Shown here: positions 8,027-15,335 of the stretch, piece after piece | How the letters are laid out: each line of letters begins with the position of its first letter | Position numbering within the stretch: the first letter of the stretch is position 1 | From: Bordetella parapertussis | GTDB taxonomy: Bacteria; Pseudomonadota; Gammaproteobacteria; Burkholderiales; Burkholderiaceae_B | DNA length: 26,025 bases | Assembly (NCBI GenBank): GCA_945862495.1 | Contig: CAMAYM010000029.1 | Span: 1-26,025 of the forward strand | Reading direction: 5' to 3' | Made by a program: the position numbers and the translations under genes | Notes under the pieces: generated by a model | Told to the model about the DNA's origin: nothing | The model's input: only the letters and a program-made list of their open reading frames with translations | Databases searched by the model: none

Positions 8027-8858
8027 CTCGGATCTCTCTTTTAGCTAACGGGACATCTTCAATTGCCACTGGGCCATCAACCTGCGCGAGTTCAAACTCA
8101 AACTGTGCGTACAAGTCAGCGAGGTGCTCTGCCGTCACAGCATGACCAGGAAGATCAAAGACAAGCTTTCCGTCTCGCAACCCAAGCACGCGGGGAAATT
8201 CGGCAGTGGCAACATTCACTTGGTGCAGTGTAGTGACGAGCGTGACCTCACGTGCACGCGCTTCTCGCAAGAGCGTGGCAATCGCCTGTCGGGCGCGCGT
8301 CGGATCCAGTGCAGAGAGGGGTTCGTCCACGAGCCATAAGCCCGCTGGTGCCAGCAGCGCGCGCGCGAGACCAACACGCTGACGCTCGCCTCCTGAAAGA
8401 CGATCCACCCGCTCCCAAAGCTTGTCCTGCAAATCAAACTGGGACAAGGCTTGGGCAACCTCCTGGGCATCTTGGGGATAAACAAGATTTTTCAAACTTT
8501 GCCAGAGAGACAAAGCAGGTAATTTCGCGGCGAGAAGAGCAACGATGACGCGCTGACGTGGCGGTAGGGGCGGACTTTGTGGCGCATAAAAAAGACGCCC
8601 GCGTTGGCGTTGCAGACTTTGGGTAGAAAGCGTCCAAACCGACTGCCCATCGATAGAAACCGTACCTTGTGAAGGCTTGAGCGCTGCCGACAAGATCTGC
8701 AAAAAAGTGGTCTTACCTGCCCCAGAAGGACCGATCACGGCGACGTGCTCACCCGGCTCAATCGTCAAAGTCAGTTGATCGATTGCCGGTCTCGACTGGG
8801 GACTGGCAGCAGGATGACGGGCTGTGACGCCCGTCAACGCAACACGCAATCCCGACAT
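8013..8858 (-). CDS. phnC: Phosphonate/selenate-type ABC transporter ATP-binding protein
   Basis: A 281-residue cytoplasmic ATPase of the PhnC family. Walker A GPSGAGKT at 43-50, Q-loop Q94, signature LSGGERQR at 154-161, Walker B LWLVDEP at 174-180 and switch H212 are all intact, so it should be active. The ATG at 8858 shares one base with the stop codon of the binding-protein gene (TAATG), which indicates coupled translation. The C-terminal 45 residues are more divergent than the core. It should energise the two permeases encoded next to it. The symbol reflects family resemblance and does not claim that phosphonate is the substrate. Confidence 0.87.
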   Translation of the reverse strand: MSGLRVALTGVTARHPAASPQSRPAIDQLTLTIEPGEHVAVIGPSGAGKTTFLQILSAALKPSQGTVSIDGQSVWTLSTQSLQRQRGRLFYAPQSPPLPPRQRVIVALLAAKLPALSLWQSLKNLVYPQDAQEVAQALSQFDLQDKLWERVDRLSGGERQRVGLARALLAPAGLWLVDEPLSALDPTRARQAIATLLREARAREVTLVTTLHQVNVATAEFPRVLGLRDGKLVFDLPGHAVTAEHLADLYAQFEFELAQVDGPVAIEDVPLAKREIRVGCA

Positions 8859-9748
8859 TATTTAATCAGACCCGCACTTCGACCGGCAGACTCAAGACCC
8901 TTATAGTTGTCTGGTGTCGTAGGGATGTATTTGCTGGCGCGATTCAGGGTCAAAATTTCTTTGCCTTCTGCATTGCTCATGTCGAGCGCGAAAAACGCCT
9001 TGGCAATTTTTTCTTGTAAAGCGACTGGCATATCTGCGTTGACCGACCAGTTGTAATTGTAATAAGGAGGTGTCGTGAAAAACACATCTACCTTATTGGT
9101 GTCGACCTTCTTGTCGTTCACAAACTTATTCCAGACGGTAATGTCCAAGGCTGCTGCATCGACGCGACCACTGACAACAGAGGCGATTGTTGCGTCATGC
9201 GCACCTGAATAGGCAACGCGCTTAAAGTCTCGATCGGGATCAATGCCCGCATCCAGCAGGAACGAACGCGGCATCAAATGACCTGAGGTGCTCGACTGTG
9301 AACCGAAACTCACTTGCTTACCTTTTAGGTCCGCTAACTTGGTGATGCCAGAGTTCTTTTGTGTAATGAATACCGAGCGAAATTTAGTGTCTTCCTCACG
9401 TTGTGCGAGGGGCACAACCTTTCCACCCGATCGAATCTGCGCCTGAACATAAGTAAAGCCACCGAACCATACCAAGTCAACTTGCTTGTTCACCAACGCC
9501 TCCACGGCGGCGGGATAGTCGTTGACTGGGACAAAACTGACTTTCATGCCAAGCGTGCGCTCCAGATATTTGGTCAACGGACCAAACTTACGCATCTGCT
9601 CTGTCGCCGCCTCTTCCGGTATCGTCGTCACACGCAGCACTTGCTGGGCATACGCAGCGCTGGAAAGGACGGTTGCAGCAGCCATTAAGGTGCAGGCAAT
9701 CATGCGCGTGAGTCCGCACGAAAAGAGGGTTTTAAACAAGATATTCAC
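8858..9748 (-). CDS. ABC transporter periplasmic binding protein, phosphonate/selenate-like (PhnD superfamily)
   Basis: A 296-residue periplasmic receptor. The signal peptide ends near AYAQ at about residue 35. The mature part has the PhnD-type fold: TTIPEE at 41-46, VPVNDYPAAVEAL near 73-85, WFGGFTYVQA at 94-103 and the ligand-loop stretch FGSQSSTSGHLMPRSFL at 148-164. The IPEE opening and the AQREED and SSTSG segments recall the putative selenate-binding group (TIGR04553, from memory) rather than E. coli PhnD. No selD, selA, C-P lyase or phosphite dehydrogenase gene is nearby to settle the substrate. The start GTG at 9748 lacks a clear ribosome site; an ATG at 9703 would remove the basic end of the signal peptide, so I prefer the GTG. 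First gene of the operon. Confidence 0.82.
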   Translation of the reverse strand: MNILFKTLFSCGLTRMIACTLMAAATVLSSAAYAQQVLRVTTIPEEAATEQMRKFGPLTKYLERTLGMKVSFVPVNDYPAAVEALVNKQVDLVWFGGFTYVQAQIRSGGKVVPLAQREEDTKFRSVFITQKNSGITKLADLKGKQVSFGSQSSTSGHLMPRSFLLDAGIDPDRDFKRVAYSGAHDATIASVVSGRVDAAALDITVWNKFVNDKKVDTNKVDVFFTTPPYYNYNWSVNADMPVALQEKIAKAFFALDMSNAEGKEILTLNRASKYIPTTPDNYKGLESAGRSAGLIK

Positions 9749-9772
9749 CTGAAAACGGTTTTAAAGGAATCA

Positions 9773-9778
9773 AGTATA
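9773..9778 (-). promoter_or_regulatory. Possible -10 box for the phn/selenate-like operon
   Basis: On the minus strand, TATACT (5 of 6 to the sigma-70 -10 consensus) lies 25 bases before the GTG start of the binding-protein gene. No convincing -35 box stands at the proper distance, so this is only a candidate, possibly activator-dependent. Confidence 0.3.
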
Positions 9779-9936
9779 GGAGAGACAGATGACACATGCG
9801 TGAATAAACCCTTTGGATCCACGAAAATGCTGCGTCGCACCATCCTTATGCGGGTTAAGCCCTAGGATACTTTGCCCCACCAGCTAAAGAACTTGCGAGA
9901 TAATGAGTGTTCAAATTTCTTAATACGGAGACTTTC

Positions 9937-10929
9937 GTGCTCAAAAAAACGATGACAACGATGGGTGCTATTGCCCTGACAGCCGCACTCTCGATCGCGT
10001 CTACTAGCGTAATCGCGCAACCGGCCAAACCAGAATGTATCGCACCTGCCAAGCCTGGTGGGGGCTTTGACTTGACCTGCAAACTCGCGCAAGCTGCATT
10101 CAAGGATTCAAAAGTACTCAAAGATCCCTTACGCATCTCCTACATGCCTGGTGGCATCGGTGCCGTCGCGTACAACACCATTGTGACGCAACGTCCCGGT
10201 GAGGGCGGTACGATCGTTGCCTACTCAGGTGGCTCCCTGCTCAACCTGGCTCAAGGCAAGTTTGGTAAATACAACGTCAACGACGTACGCTGGTTGGCTG
10301 CGATTGGCGCCGATTTTGGCGTGATAGTTGTCCGCAATGATTCCCCGTTCAAGGACCTGAAAAGTGTCATGACCGCCCTGCAACAGGATCCCACTAAAGT
10401 GGTGTTTGGTGCGGGTGGCTCAGTCGGTAGCCAGGACTGGATGAAAGCCGCGCTGACTGCGAAAGCCGCAGGCGTGGACTACAAGAAAATGCGCTTTGTC
10501 GCCTTCGAAGGTGGTGGAGAAACAGCAACGGCTCTGCGTGGTGGCCATATTCAGGTCATGATGGGTGATGCAGCCGAAGCGGCCACGATGTTAGATAGCG
10601 GTGCGCCGATTCGCGTGTTGGCCATTTATCACGACAAGCGTTTGCCCGGTAAGCTTGCGGATGTTCCTACCGCAACTGAACAGGGCTACAAAATCAACTG
10701 GCCAATCATTCGTGGCTTTTATCTCGGACCAAAGGTCTCTGATAAAGACTACGACTGGTGGGTGACCGCATTCAAAAAGACGATGGCCTCACCTGAGTAC
10801 GCTAAGCTGCGCACACAGCAAGGACTGTTCCCCTTCGATATGACCGGTCCTGAACTTGATCGCTACGTCAAGCAACAAGTCAAAGAATATGCAGAACTTG
10901 CAGACACCTTTGGTTTGATCAAGAAGTAA
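9937..10929 (+). CDS. tctC: Tripartite tricarboxylate transporter receptor TctC
   Basis: A 330-residue periplasmic receptor of the Bug/TctC family that captures a carboxylate such as citrate and passes it to TctAB. The signal peptide (MLKKTMTTMGAIALTAALSI) ends near VIA-QPAK. The mature protein starts with PECIAPAKPGGGFDLTCKLA, the TctC branch of the family, where most Bug proteins have VPYPAGG. I place the start at GTG 9937 because GGAG at 9926-9929 is seven bases before it; an earlier GTG at 9907 has no such site and would bury the signal peptide. It is the first gene of tctC-tctB-tctA, and a strong terminator hairpin follows directly. Citrate is the best-known TctC ligand, but the ligand here is not proven. 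Confidence 0.87.
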   Translation: MLKKTMTTMGAIALTAALSIASTSVIAQPAKPECIAPAKPGGGFDLTCKLAQAAFKDSKVLKDPLRISYMPGGIGAVAYNTIVTQRPGEGGTIVAYSGGSLLNLAQGKFGKYNVNDVRWLAAIGADFGVIVVRNDSPFKDLKSVMTALQQDPTKVVFGAGGSVGSQDWMKAALTAKAAGVDYKKMRFVAFEGGGETATALRGGHIQVMMGDAAEAATMLDSGAPIRVLAIYHDKRLPGKLADVPTATEQGYKINWPIIRGFYLGPKVSDKDYDWWVTAFKKTMASPEYAKLRTQQGLFPFDMTGPELDRYVKQQVKEYAELADTFGLIKK

Positions 10930-10937
10930 GTGACATG

Positions 10938-10978
10938 AATACGCTGGGCAGACCTCGTGTCTGCCCAGCGTATTTTTT
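10938..10978 (+). terminator. Strong intrinsic terminator between tctC and tctB
   Basis: A perfect 16-base-pair stem (left arm 10938-10953, AATACGCTGGGCAGAC; right arm 10959-10974) closes a 5-base loop and is followed by a run of T ending at 10978. It begins nine bases after the tctC stop. As a rho-independent terminator it would stop most transcripts after tctC and let a minority read into tctB-tctA, giving more receptor than membrane protein. The hairpin would also protect the 3' end of the tctC mRNA. Confidence 0.9.
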
Positions 10979-11003
10979 ATTGCATGGACGAAAGAGGGAA
11001 AAA

Positions 11004-11447
11004 ATGGTTCTTGACGATCGCAAACTGGGTGTATTCGCGCTGGCACTGGCGGCATTTTTAGCGTGGTATGGATACAGCCTTGAGGCGGCGTTCTCTTATG
11101 AGCCGATTGGGCCTCGTGCCTTTCCTCTCGCCATTGCCTCGATCATCGGGTTATGTGGCCTGATCCTCATCATCAAAGGTGGCAATCGCGTCGAACCGAA
11201 CAGCAACGGTGCCAACGCTCGCATTTGGCTCATGATCGCCATACTGAGTGGTTATGCAGTGACATTTCAATTGCTAGGCTTCATTATTTCCACTGCTCTC
11301 ATGACGACCCTGGTGGCGCGTTTGTTTGGCGGGACATGGCTCAAAGCACTGATTGGTGGCGTTGGTATGGGTATTTTGTTTTTTGTATTGTTTGATCGCT
11401 TACTTGATGTCGTTCTACCTGTTGGTGTCCTCGGAGCTTTCTTATGA
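11004..11447 (+). CDS. tctB: Tripartite tricarboxylate transporter small membrane subunit TctB
   Basis: A 147-residue inner-membrane protein with four predicted membrane segments, the small partner of TctA. Typical features are the RKLGVFALALAAFLAWYGY opening, the PIGPRAFPLAIA segment after the first helix and the C-terminal double-helix region. The ATG at 11004 has an AAGAGGG site at 10992-10998. An ORF extending upstream to 10935 would run through the terminator hairpin and is not credible. The stop overlaps the tctA start (ATGA at 11444-11447), so the two membrane subunits are translated in a coupled way. Confidence 0.88.
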   Translation: MVLDDRKLGVFALALAAFLAWYGYSLEAAFSYEPIGPRAFPLAIASIIGLCGLILIIKGGNRVEPNSNGANARIWLMIAILSGYAVTFQLLGFIISTALMTTLVARLFGGTWLKALIGGVGMGILFFVLFDRLLDVVLPVGVLGAFL

Positions 11448-12949
11448 ACGGCATTTTTGATCAACTCGGCATTGGCTTTGGTGTCGCATTTACGCCCCTT
11501 AATTTACTGGTCGCGGCGATAGGTTCGTTTTTTGGAACAATCGTAGGCGTTCTGCCCGGCCTCGGTCCCATCAATGGCGTCGCAATGCTGATTCCGATCG
11601 CGTTTGCCATGAATCTTCCGCCTGAGACCTCGCTTATTTTGCTCGCCGCAGTATATGTTGGTGCAGAGTACGGCGGACGTATCACCTCGATCTTGCTGAA
11701 CGTTCCAGGCGAAGCCGCCGCGGTGATGACCACACTAGATGGTTACCCCCTTGCGCGCCAAGGTTTGGCTAACGTGGCACTGTCCATTTCTGCCTGGTCG
11801 TCCTTTGTCGGTTCGCTCATCGGCATTATTGGCATCGTGTTTTTTGCGCCTGTTTTGGCGACTTGGGCGCTCGCCTTTGGTCCAGCCGAATATTTTGTCT
11901 TAATGGTGTTCGCCTTTTGCGCGCTCACTAGTCTACTGGGTGACCAGCCCGTCAAAGGCGTGCTCGCTGCCATGATTGGCTTGGCAATTTCCACGGTTGG
12001 CGTCGATGCTAACTCTGGAGTCTATCGCTACACCTTTGACCATCCGAACCTTTCTGATGGCATCGCATTTGTAGTGGTGGTGATTGGACTCTTTGCCGTC
12101 GCTGAAATGCTGCAAATGCTGGAAAATACCTTGACTGGGGTGTCTATCAACATCCCGCCAAGCGTTCGGAAAATGTTTAACTTTGTGGAGTTGAAGTTCA
12201 CCTGGTGGAGCACTTTCAGGGCTTCCGTCATGGGATTTTTTATTGGCGTGTTGCCTGGAGCCGGTGCTAGCGTAGCCTCGGCTGTCAGTTATGCCTACGA
12301 AAAGAAACATTACGAAAACAAAGACCCCGACGCTAAATTTGGACGAGGTGATTTGCGTGGACTGGCTGCGCCAGAAGCCGCAAACAACAGCGCAGCGACC
12401 GGCTCATTTATTCCCATGCTTACGCTTGGTGTGCCAGGCTCTGGGACAACCGCGGTGATGATGGGTGCGCTATCCCTCTACAACATCACCCCAGGTCCTG
12501 TTTTATTTGATCAACAGCCTCAGCTTGTCTGGGGTTTGATCGCTTCGCTGTTTGTCGCGAACTTGATGTTGTTGTTTATGAATATCCCTATGGTGCGCAT
12601 ATTTGCGTCGATGCTCAAGGTTCCACCATGGCTGCTCGTACCTGGCATCCTCACGATTAGTTTTGTAGGCGTCTTTGCCCTGCACTCCGCCACTTTCGAT
12701 TTGGGAATGGTTGTTGCGATCGGTGTGATTGGATATCTATTACGCAAAATGGGACTTCCCATGCCACCTCTAGTATTGGGTGTGGTGCTGGGAGAAATGA
12801 TGGAACAAAACCTGCGTCGAGCACTATCCATCACAAACGGTGAATTGGGTATTTTGTTTCAAAGCCCCATCAGCATCGGTTTGTGGGCCGCTGCAATCAT
12901 TGTGGTGGTCGGCCCGACTCTTTACAGGCGCTTGAGAGCCGCAAAGTAA
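11444..12949 (+). CDS. tctA: Tripartite tricarboxylate transporter large membrane subunit TctA
   Basis: A 501-residue inner-membrane carrier with about 10-12 membrane segments that takes substrate from TctC and imports it, driven by an ion gradient. Its family repeats are clear: GVLPGLGP at 35-42 and GVLPGAGAS at 268-276, which mark the two homologous halves, plus APEAANNSAATGSF at 309-322 and LGVPGSG at 328-334. The length is normal and nothing is broken. It starts with the ATGA overlap to tctB and ends 12 bases before a bidirectional terminator. It could also serve the orphan Bug receptors in this window, because such receptors outnumber TctAB pairs in this group of bacteria (inference). 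Confidence 0.93.
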   Translation: MNGIFDQLGIGFGVAFTPLNLLVAAIGSFFGTIVGVLPGLGPINGVAMLIPIAFAMNLPPETSLILLAAVYVGAEYGGRITSILLNVPGEAAAVMTTLDGYPLARQGLANVALSISAWSSFVGSLIGIIGIVFFAPVLATWALAFGPAEYFVLMVFAFCALTSLLGDQPVKGVLAAMIGLAISTVGVDANSGVYRYTFDHPNLSDGIAFVVVVIGLFAVAEMLQMLENTLTGVSINIPPSVRKMFNFVELKFTWWSTFRASVMGFFIGVLPGAGASVASAVSYAYEKKHYENKDPDAKFGRGDLRGLAAPEAANNSAATGSFIPMLTLGVPGSGTTAVMMGALSLYNITPGPVLFDQQPQLVWGLIASLFVANLMLLFMNIPMVRIFASMLKVPPWLLVPGILTISFVGVFALHSATFDLGMVVAIGVIGYLLRKMGLPMPPLVLGVVLGEMMEQNLRRALSITNGELGILFQSPISIGLWAAAIIVVVGPTLYRRLRAAK

Positions 12950-12961
12950 CAGTCTCTCAGT

Positions 12962-12993
12962 AAAAAAAGACCGTGCTCAGGCACGGTCTTTTT
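12962..12993. terminator. Bidirectional intrinsic terminator between tctA and the convergent Bug gene
   Basis: A 13-base-pair stem (12964-12976 with 12981-12993, core GACCGTGC/GCACGGTC) with the 4-base loop TCAG is flanked by A on the left and T on the right, so it works for both strands. It ends tctA on the plus strand and the Bug gene at 13036 on the minus strand. Confidence 0.88.
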
Positions 12994-13035
12994 ACTTCAT
13001 ATTCATGCAGAAACTTTTTAAAAGCTCTGTTCTAG

Positions 13036-14022
13036 TTATTTAATATTCAAGGCTTTAATTAAGGCCGTCCACTTAGCTTCATCTCGCTTGAGGTTTGCGG
13101 TGACGACTTCTGGAGTCGACGTATTGAGCTCGATACCGAGCTGGCTCAGCCTCTGGCGCAACTCTGCATCTTGGCCCAAGGCTTGCATCGCGCTGGTGAG
13201 CTTTGTCTGGAGGGCTTTGTCTAGTCCAGCGGGCGACATCAGTGCCAACCAGAACGTTGCTTCAAAATCCTTGGTGCCCAAGGCTTGGTTCATCGTTGGC
13301 AAGTCTGGCAACGTAGACATCCTCTCCATCGAGGTCACCGCCAAGCCACGCGTCTTGCCACTGCTGATAAAGGGCATCGCTTCGCTTGCTGCGGAAAACA
13401 TCATTTGCACCTGACCACCAATCATGTCTTGGGCGGCAGGCATCCCACCTTTGTAATGCGCCACCACCATCTTTAAACCAAACTGCTTGATAAAGTACTC
13501 GGCTGCCAGATGGTTAATAGAGCCCACACCCGAAGTACCTATTGCGTATTTGTCGGGATTTTTCTTAATGAGTTCCACCAATTCCTTGGCATTTTTAACT
13601 GGGAGATCTTTATTCGTCTGCAGCACAAAAGGTGCTTTCATCATCATTGAGATCGGCGTAAAACTCTCATACGGCTTGTAGCTCACCGCTCCCTGTAGAG
13701 CAGGATTAATCACGATTGAGACTGGTGCTGCGTACAGCGTATAACCGTTGGGCTTTTGGCCTGCAACATAAGTGCTCGCTACAGTCGATGCCGCACCCGC
13801 TTTATTCTCAATCACCATATTGGCGCTAAGCTTTTGGCCAAGCGCCATGGCGATCGCGCGACTCGACACATCACTCACTCCACCGGCCGGATACGGCACT
13901 ACGAATTTAATTGGATCTTGCGGATAGGCTGCTGCCGATTGAGCGATTGCAAGGTGAGGTGCTGCGAAGGCGATCGCCGCAGCAGCCAGTACAACACGAA
14001 CACCTGTCTTTTTTATAGTCAT
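13036..14022 (-). CDS. Bug-family tripartite tricarboxylate transporter receptor (orphan)
   Basis: A 328-residue periplasmic binding protein of the Bug (TctC-like) family. The signal peptide MTIKKTGVRVVLAAAAIAFA ends near AIAQ. The mature domain has the family mark IKFVVPYPAGGVSDVSSRAIA and the usual later segments (KPNGYTLY, IGTSGVGSINHLAAEYF, PAGLDKALQTKL). The ATG at 14022 is fixed by AGGAG seven bases upstream; a longer ORF reaching 14124 overlaps the aldolase gene and is rejected. The start lies 49 bases downstream of the aldolase gene, so they form a two-gene operon. No TctAB lies on this strand. It probably binds an amino-acid-like or hydroxy acid related to the aldolase substrate, or acts as a sensor, which is known for some Bug proteins. 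Confidence 0.87.
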   Translation of the reverse strand: MTIKKTGVRVVLAAAAIAFAAPHLAIAQSAAAYPQDPIKFVVPYPAGGVSDVSSRAIAMALGQKLSANMVIENKAGAASTVASTYVAGQKPNGYTLYAAPVSIVINPALQGAVSYKPYESFTPISMMMKAPFVLQTNKDLPVKNAKELVELIKKNPDKYAIGTSGVGSINHLAAEYFIKQFGLKMVVAHYKGGMPAAQDMIGGQVQMMFSAASEAMPFISSGKTRGLAVTSMERMSTLPDLPTMNQALGTKDFEATFWLALMSPAGLDKALQTKLTSAMQALGQDAELRQRLSQLGIELNTSTPEVVTANLKRDEAKWTALIKALNIK

Positions 14023-14031
14023 TGTTGTCTC

Positions 14032-14044
14032 CTGATATTGGTTT
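14032..14044 (-). repeat. Leader element shared with the second Bug gene (copy 1)
   Basis: AAACCAATATCAG on the minus strand, immediately overlapping the ribosome site of the Bug gene at 13036-14022. The identical 13 bases occur at 25122-25134 in front of the other orphan Bug gene. In both, ATCAGGAGA precedes the start, here as part of the element and there a few bases later. Confidence 0.6.
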
Positions 14045-14071
14045 AATTTTCTAAAATTTACAACGTGGCAC

Positions 14072-15187
14072 TTACAACGAGGCACCTCTTGCATCGATTG
14101 GCCAAACAGCTTCGACCTTTCCACCGCGATAACAAATTAATTCGTCGTACAGATTGACCGTTGGGTCGCAATGACCTGGGACAAGCAACAACGCATCTCC
14201 CAATGCAGGATCATTTGCAAGTTCTGTCTGCAACACACCATGTTCATCGCTCGCCTTGGTGTATTGCACGCCAGGCTTGTTCCAAACAACGGGCAAACCA
14301 GAATCAACACTCGAGGCCTTCAGACCCGCATCCACGACCGCGCGGTCGGCAGTCGGACGGCTGAGGACTGCTGTTTTCACAAACAATGCATGTTCAAACT
14401 GGATATCTTGGGGACCTTGCTGATTTTTTGCGTAATCCGCATCCATAAAGATATAGGAGCCGGATTGCACTTCATTAAAGACACCTGAATCCCGCTCGAG
14501 AGCAACCGAGCCAGTCCCCGCACCAGTGATACGTTCGACTTTGATGCCAAGTTTTTCTAATGCTGCGCGCATCGTGACCGCGATATCGCTCGTTTGTTTA
14601 ATCGCTGCCTGTCTTTGCTCAGGCTGACGATAATGTTGTGCGCTGCCGTGATAGCACTGCAAGCCCATAAAGCGCAAATACGGTGCGGCGGTGATTTGTT
14701 GCGCGAGGTTCACGACCTCTTGGACTGCGCCGACACCACACCGTCCCATGCCGACATCGACCTCAATGTAGACGTCAATCATTGTTTTGCGTGCCTCACT
14801 TTCCTGTGCAAAGGCCGCGACCTGATTTGGATGATCCACCAGCACACCAATCGTTGCCCGCGCAGCCAGATCAACCGCATGCGCCACTTTTTTTGCACCG
14901 ACGATTTGATTGGTAATCAGCACATCTTGGACGCCCGCCTCAACAAACCGGGCGGCCTCGCTCACTTTTTGGCAACAAATCCCAATCGCACCCTGCTGAA
15001 TCTGCCGCAGTGCAATCTCTGGACATTTATGGCTTTTGGCGTGCGGTCGCAAACGCATCTTGGTTCCGGCAAGCGCCTGTGTCATACGGGCAAGGTTGCG
15101 CTCAAACGCATCTAGATCCAAAACCAATGCAGGGGTATCGATATCATCGAAGGTATCACCGGGATGCGCGGCTTTCCAAGGGGACAT
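14072..15187 (-). CDS. D-threonine aldolase / DSD1-family PLP enzyme
   Basis: A 371-residue cytoplasmic enzyme with an alanine-racemase-type PLP barrel and the C-terminal DSD1 domain. With the ATG at 15187, the Schiff-base lysine is K51 in RPHAKSHK and the metal site is H339 and D341 in VPGHCDPT; both are intact. Family members cleave D-3-hydroxy amino acids: D-threonine to glycine and acetaldehyde, or D-3-hydroxyaspartate to glycine and glyoxylate. The sequence alone does not decide between them. The N-terminus DIDTPALVLDLDAFERNLARM is typical. A TTG at 15226 would add 13 residues without family support, so I chose the ATG, with GAG eight bases upstream. The Bug receptor gene follows 49 bases downstream, and the kch gene diverges on the other side. 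Confidence 0.85.
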   Translation of the reverse strand: MSPWKAAHPGDTFDDIDTPALVLDLDAFERNLARMTQALAGTKMRLRPHAKSHKCPEIALRQIQQGAIGICCQKVSEAARFVEAGVQDVLITNQIVGAKKVAHAVDLAARATIGVLVDHPNQVAAFAQESEARKTMIDVYIEVDVGMGRCGVGAVQEVVNLAQQITAAPYLRFMGLQCYHGSAQHYRQPEQRQAAIKQTSDIAVTMRAALEKLGIKVERITGAGTGSVALERDSGVFNEVQSGSYIFMDADYAKNQQGPQDIQFEHALFVKTAVLSRPTADRAVVDAGLKASSVDSGLPVVWNKPGVQYTKASDEHGVLQTELANDPALGDALLLVPGHCDPTVNLYDELICYRGGKVEAVWPIDARGASL

Positions 15188-15335
15188 GGCAATTTCTCGC
15201 TGTAATCGAGTAAGAATGTTGTTCAAAAAGAATAGGCTAACATTAAGACATGCGAAATATTTAGATTCATGGAAGTTTTGTTTGCGTGAATTTCTGCTAA
15301 TTAACTTTCATTTTCAACACTTCTTCGGTGACGCC

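Noticed and set aside
9789..9803. Micro-ORF of four codons (ATG to TGA) with a perfect AGGAG six bases upstream, before tctC.
   Set aside because: It encodes only Met-Thr-His-Ala, has no recognisable attenuator hairpin after it and no promoter upstream on that strand; the AGGAG overlaps the -10 region of the opposite operon. Chance is the simpler reading.
10935..11003. Longer tctB starting at 10935.
   Set aside because: The added 23 residues are translated from the terminator hairpin. The ATG at 11004 has a good ribosome site and the normal family N-terminus.
14023..14124. Longer Bug protein starting at 14124.
   Set aside because: The extension overlaps the aldolase gene and precedes a complete signal peptide whose ATG has an AGGAG site.
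15216..15335. Kch start at ATG 15216.
   Set aside because: The added 40 residues (FKKNRLTLRHAKYL onwards) have no counterpart in the Kch family as I know it and leave almost no room for promoters before the divergent aldolase gene. The site is kept only as an alternative.
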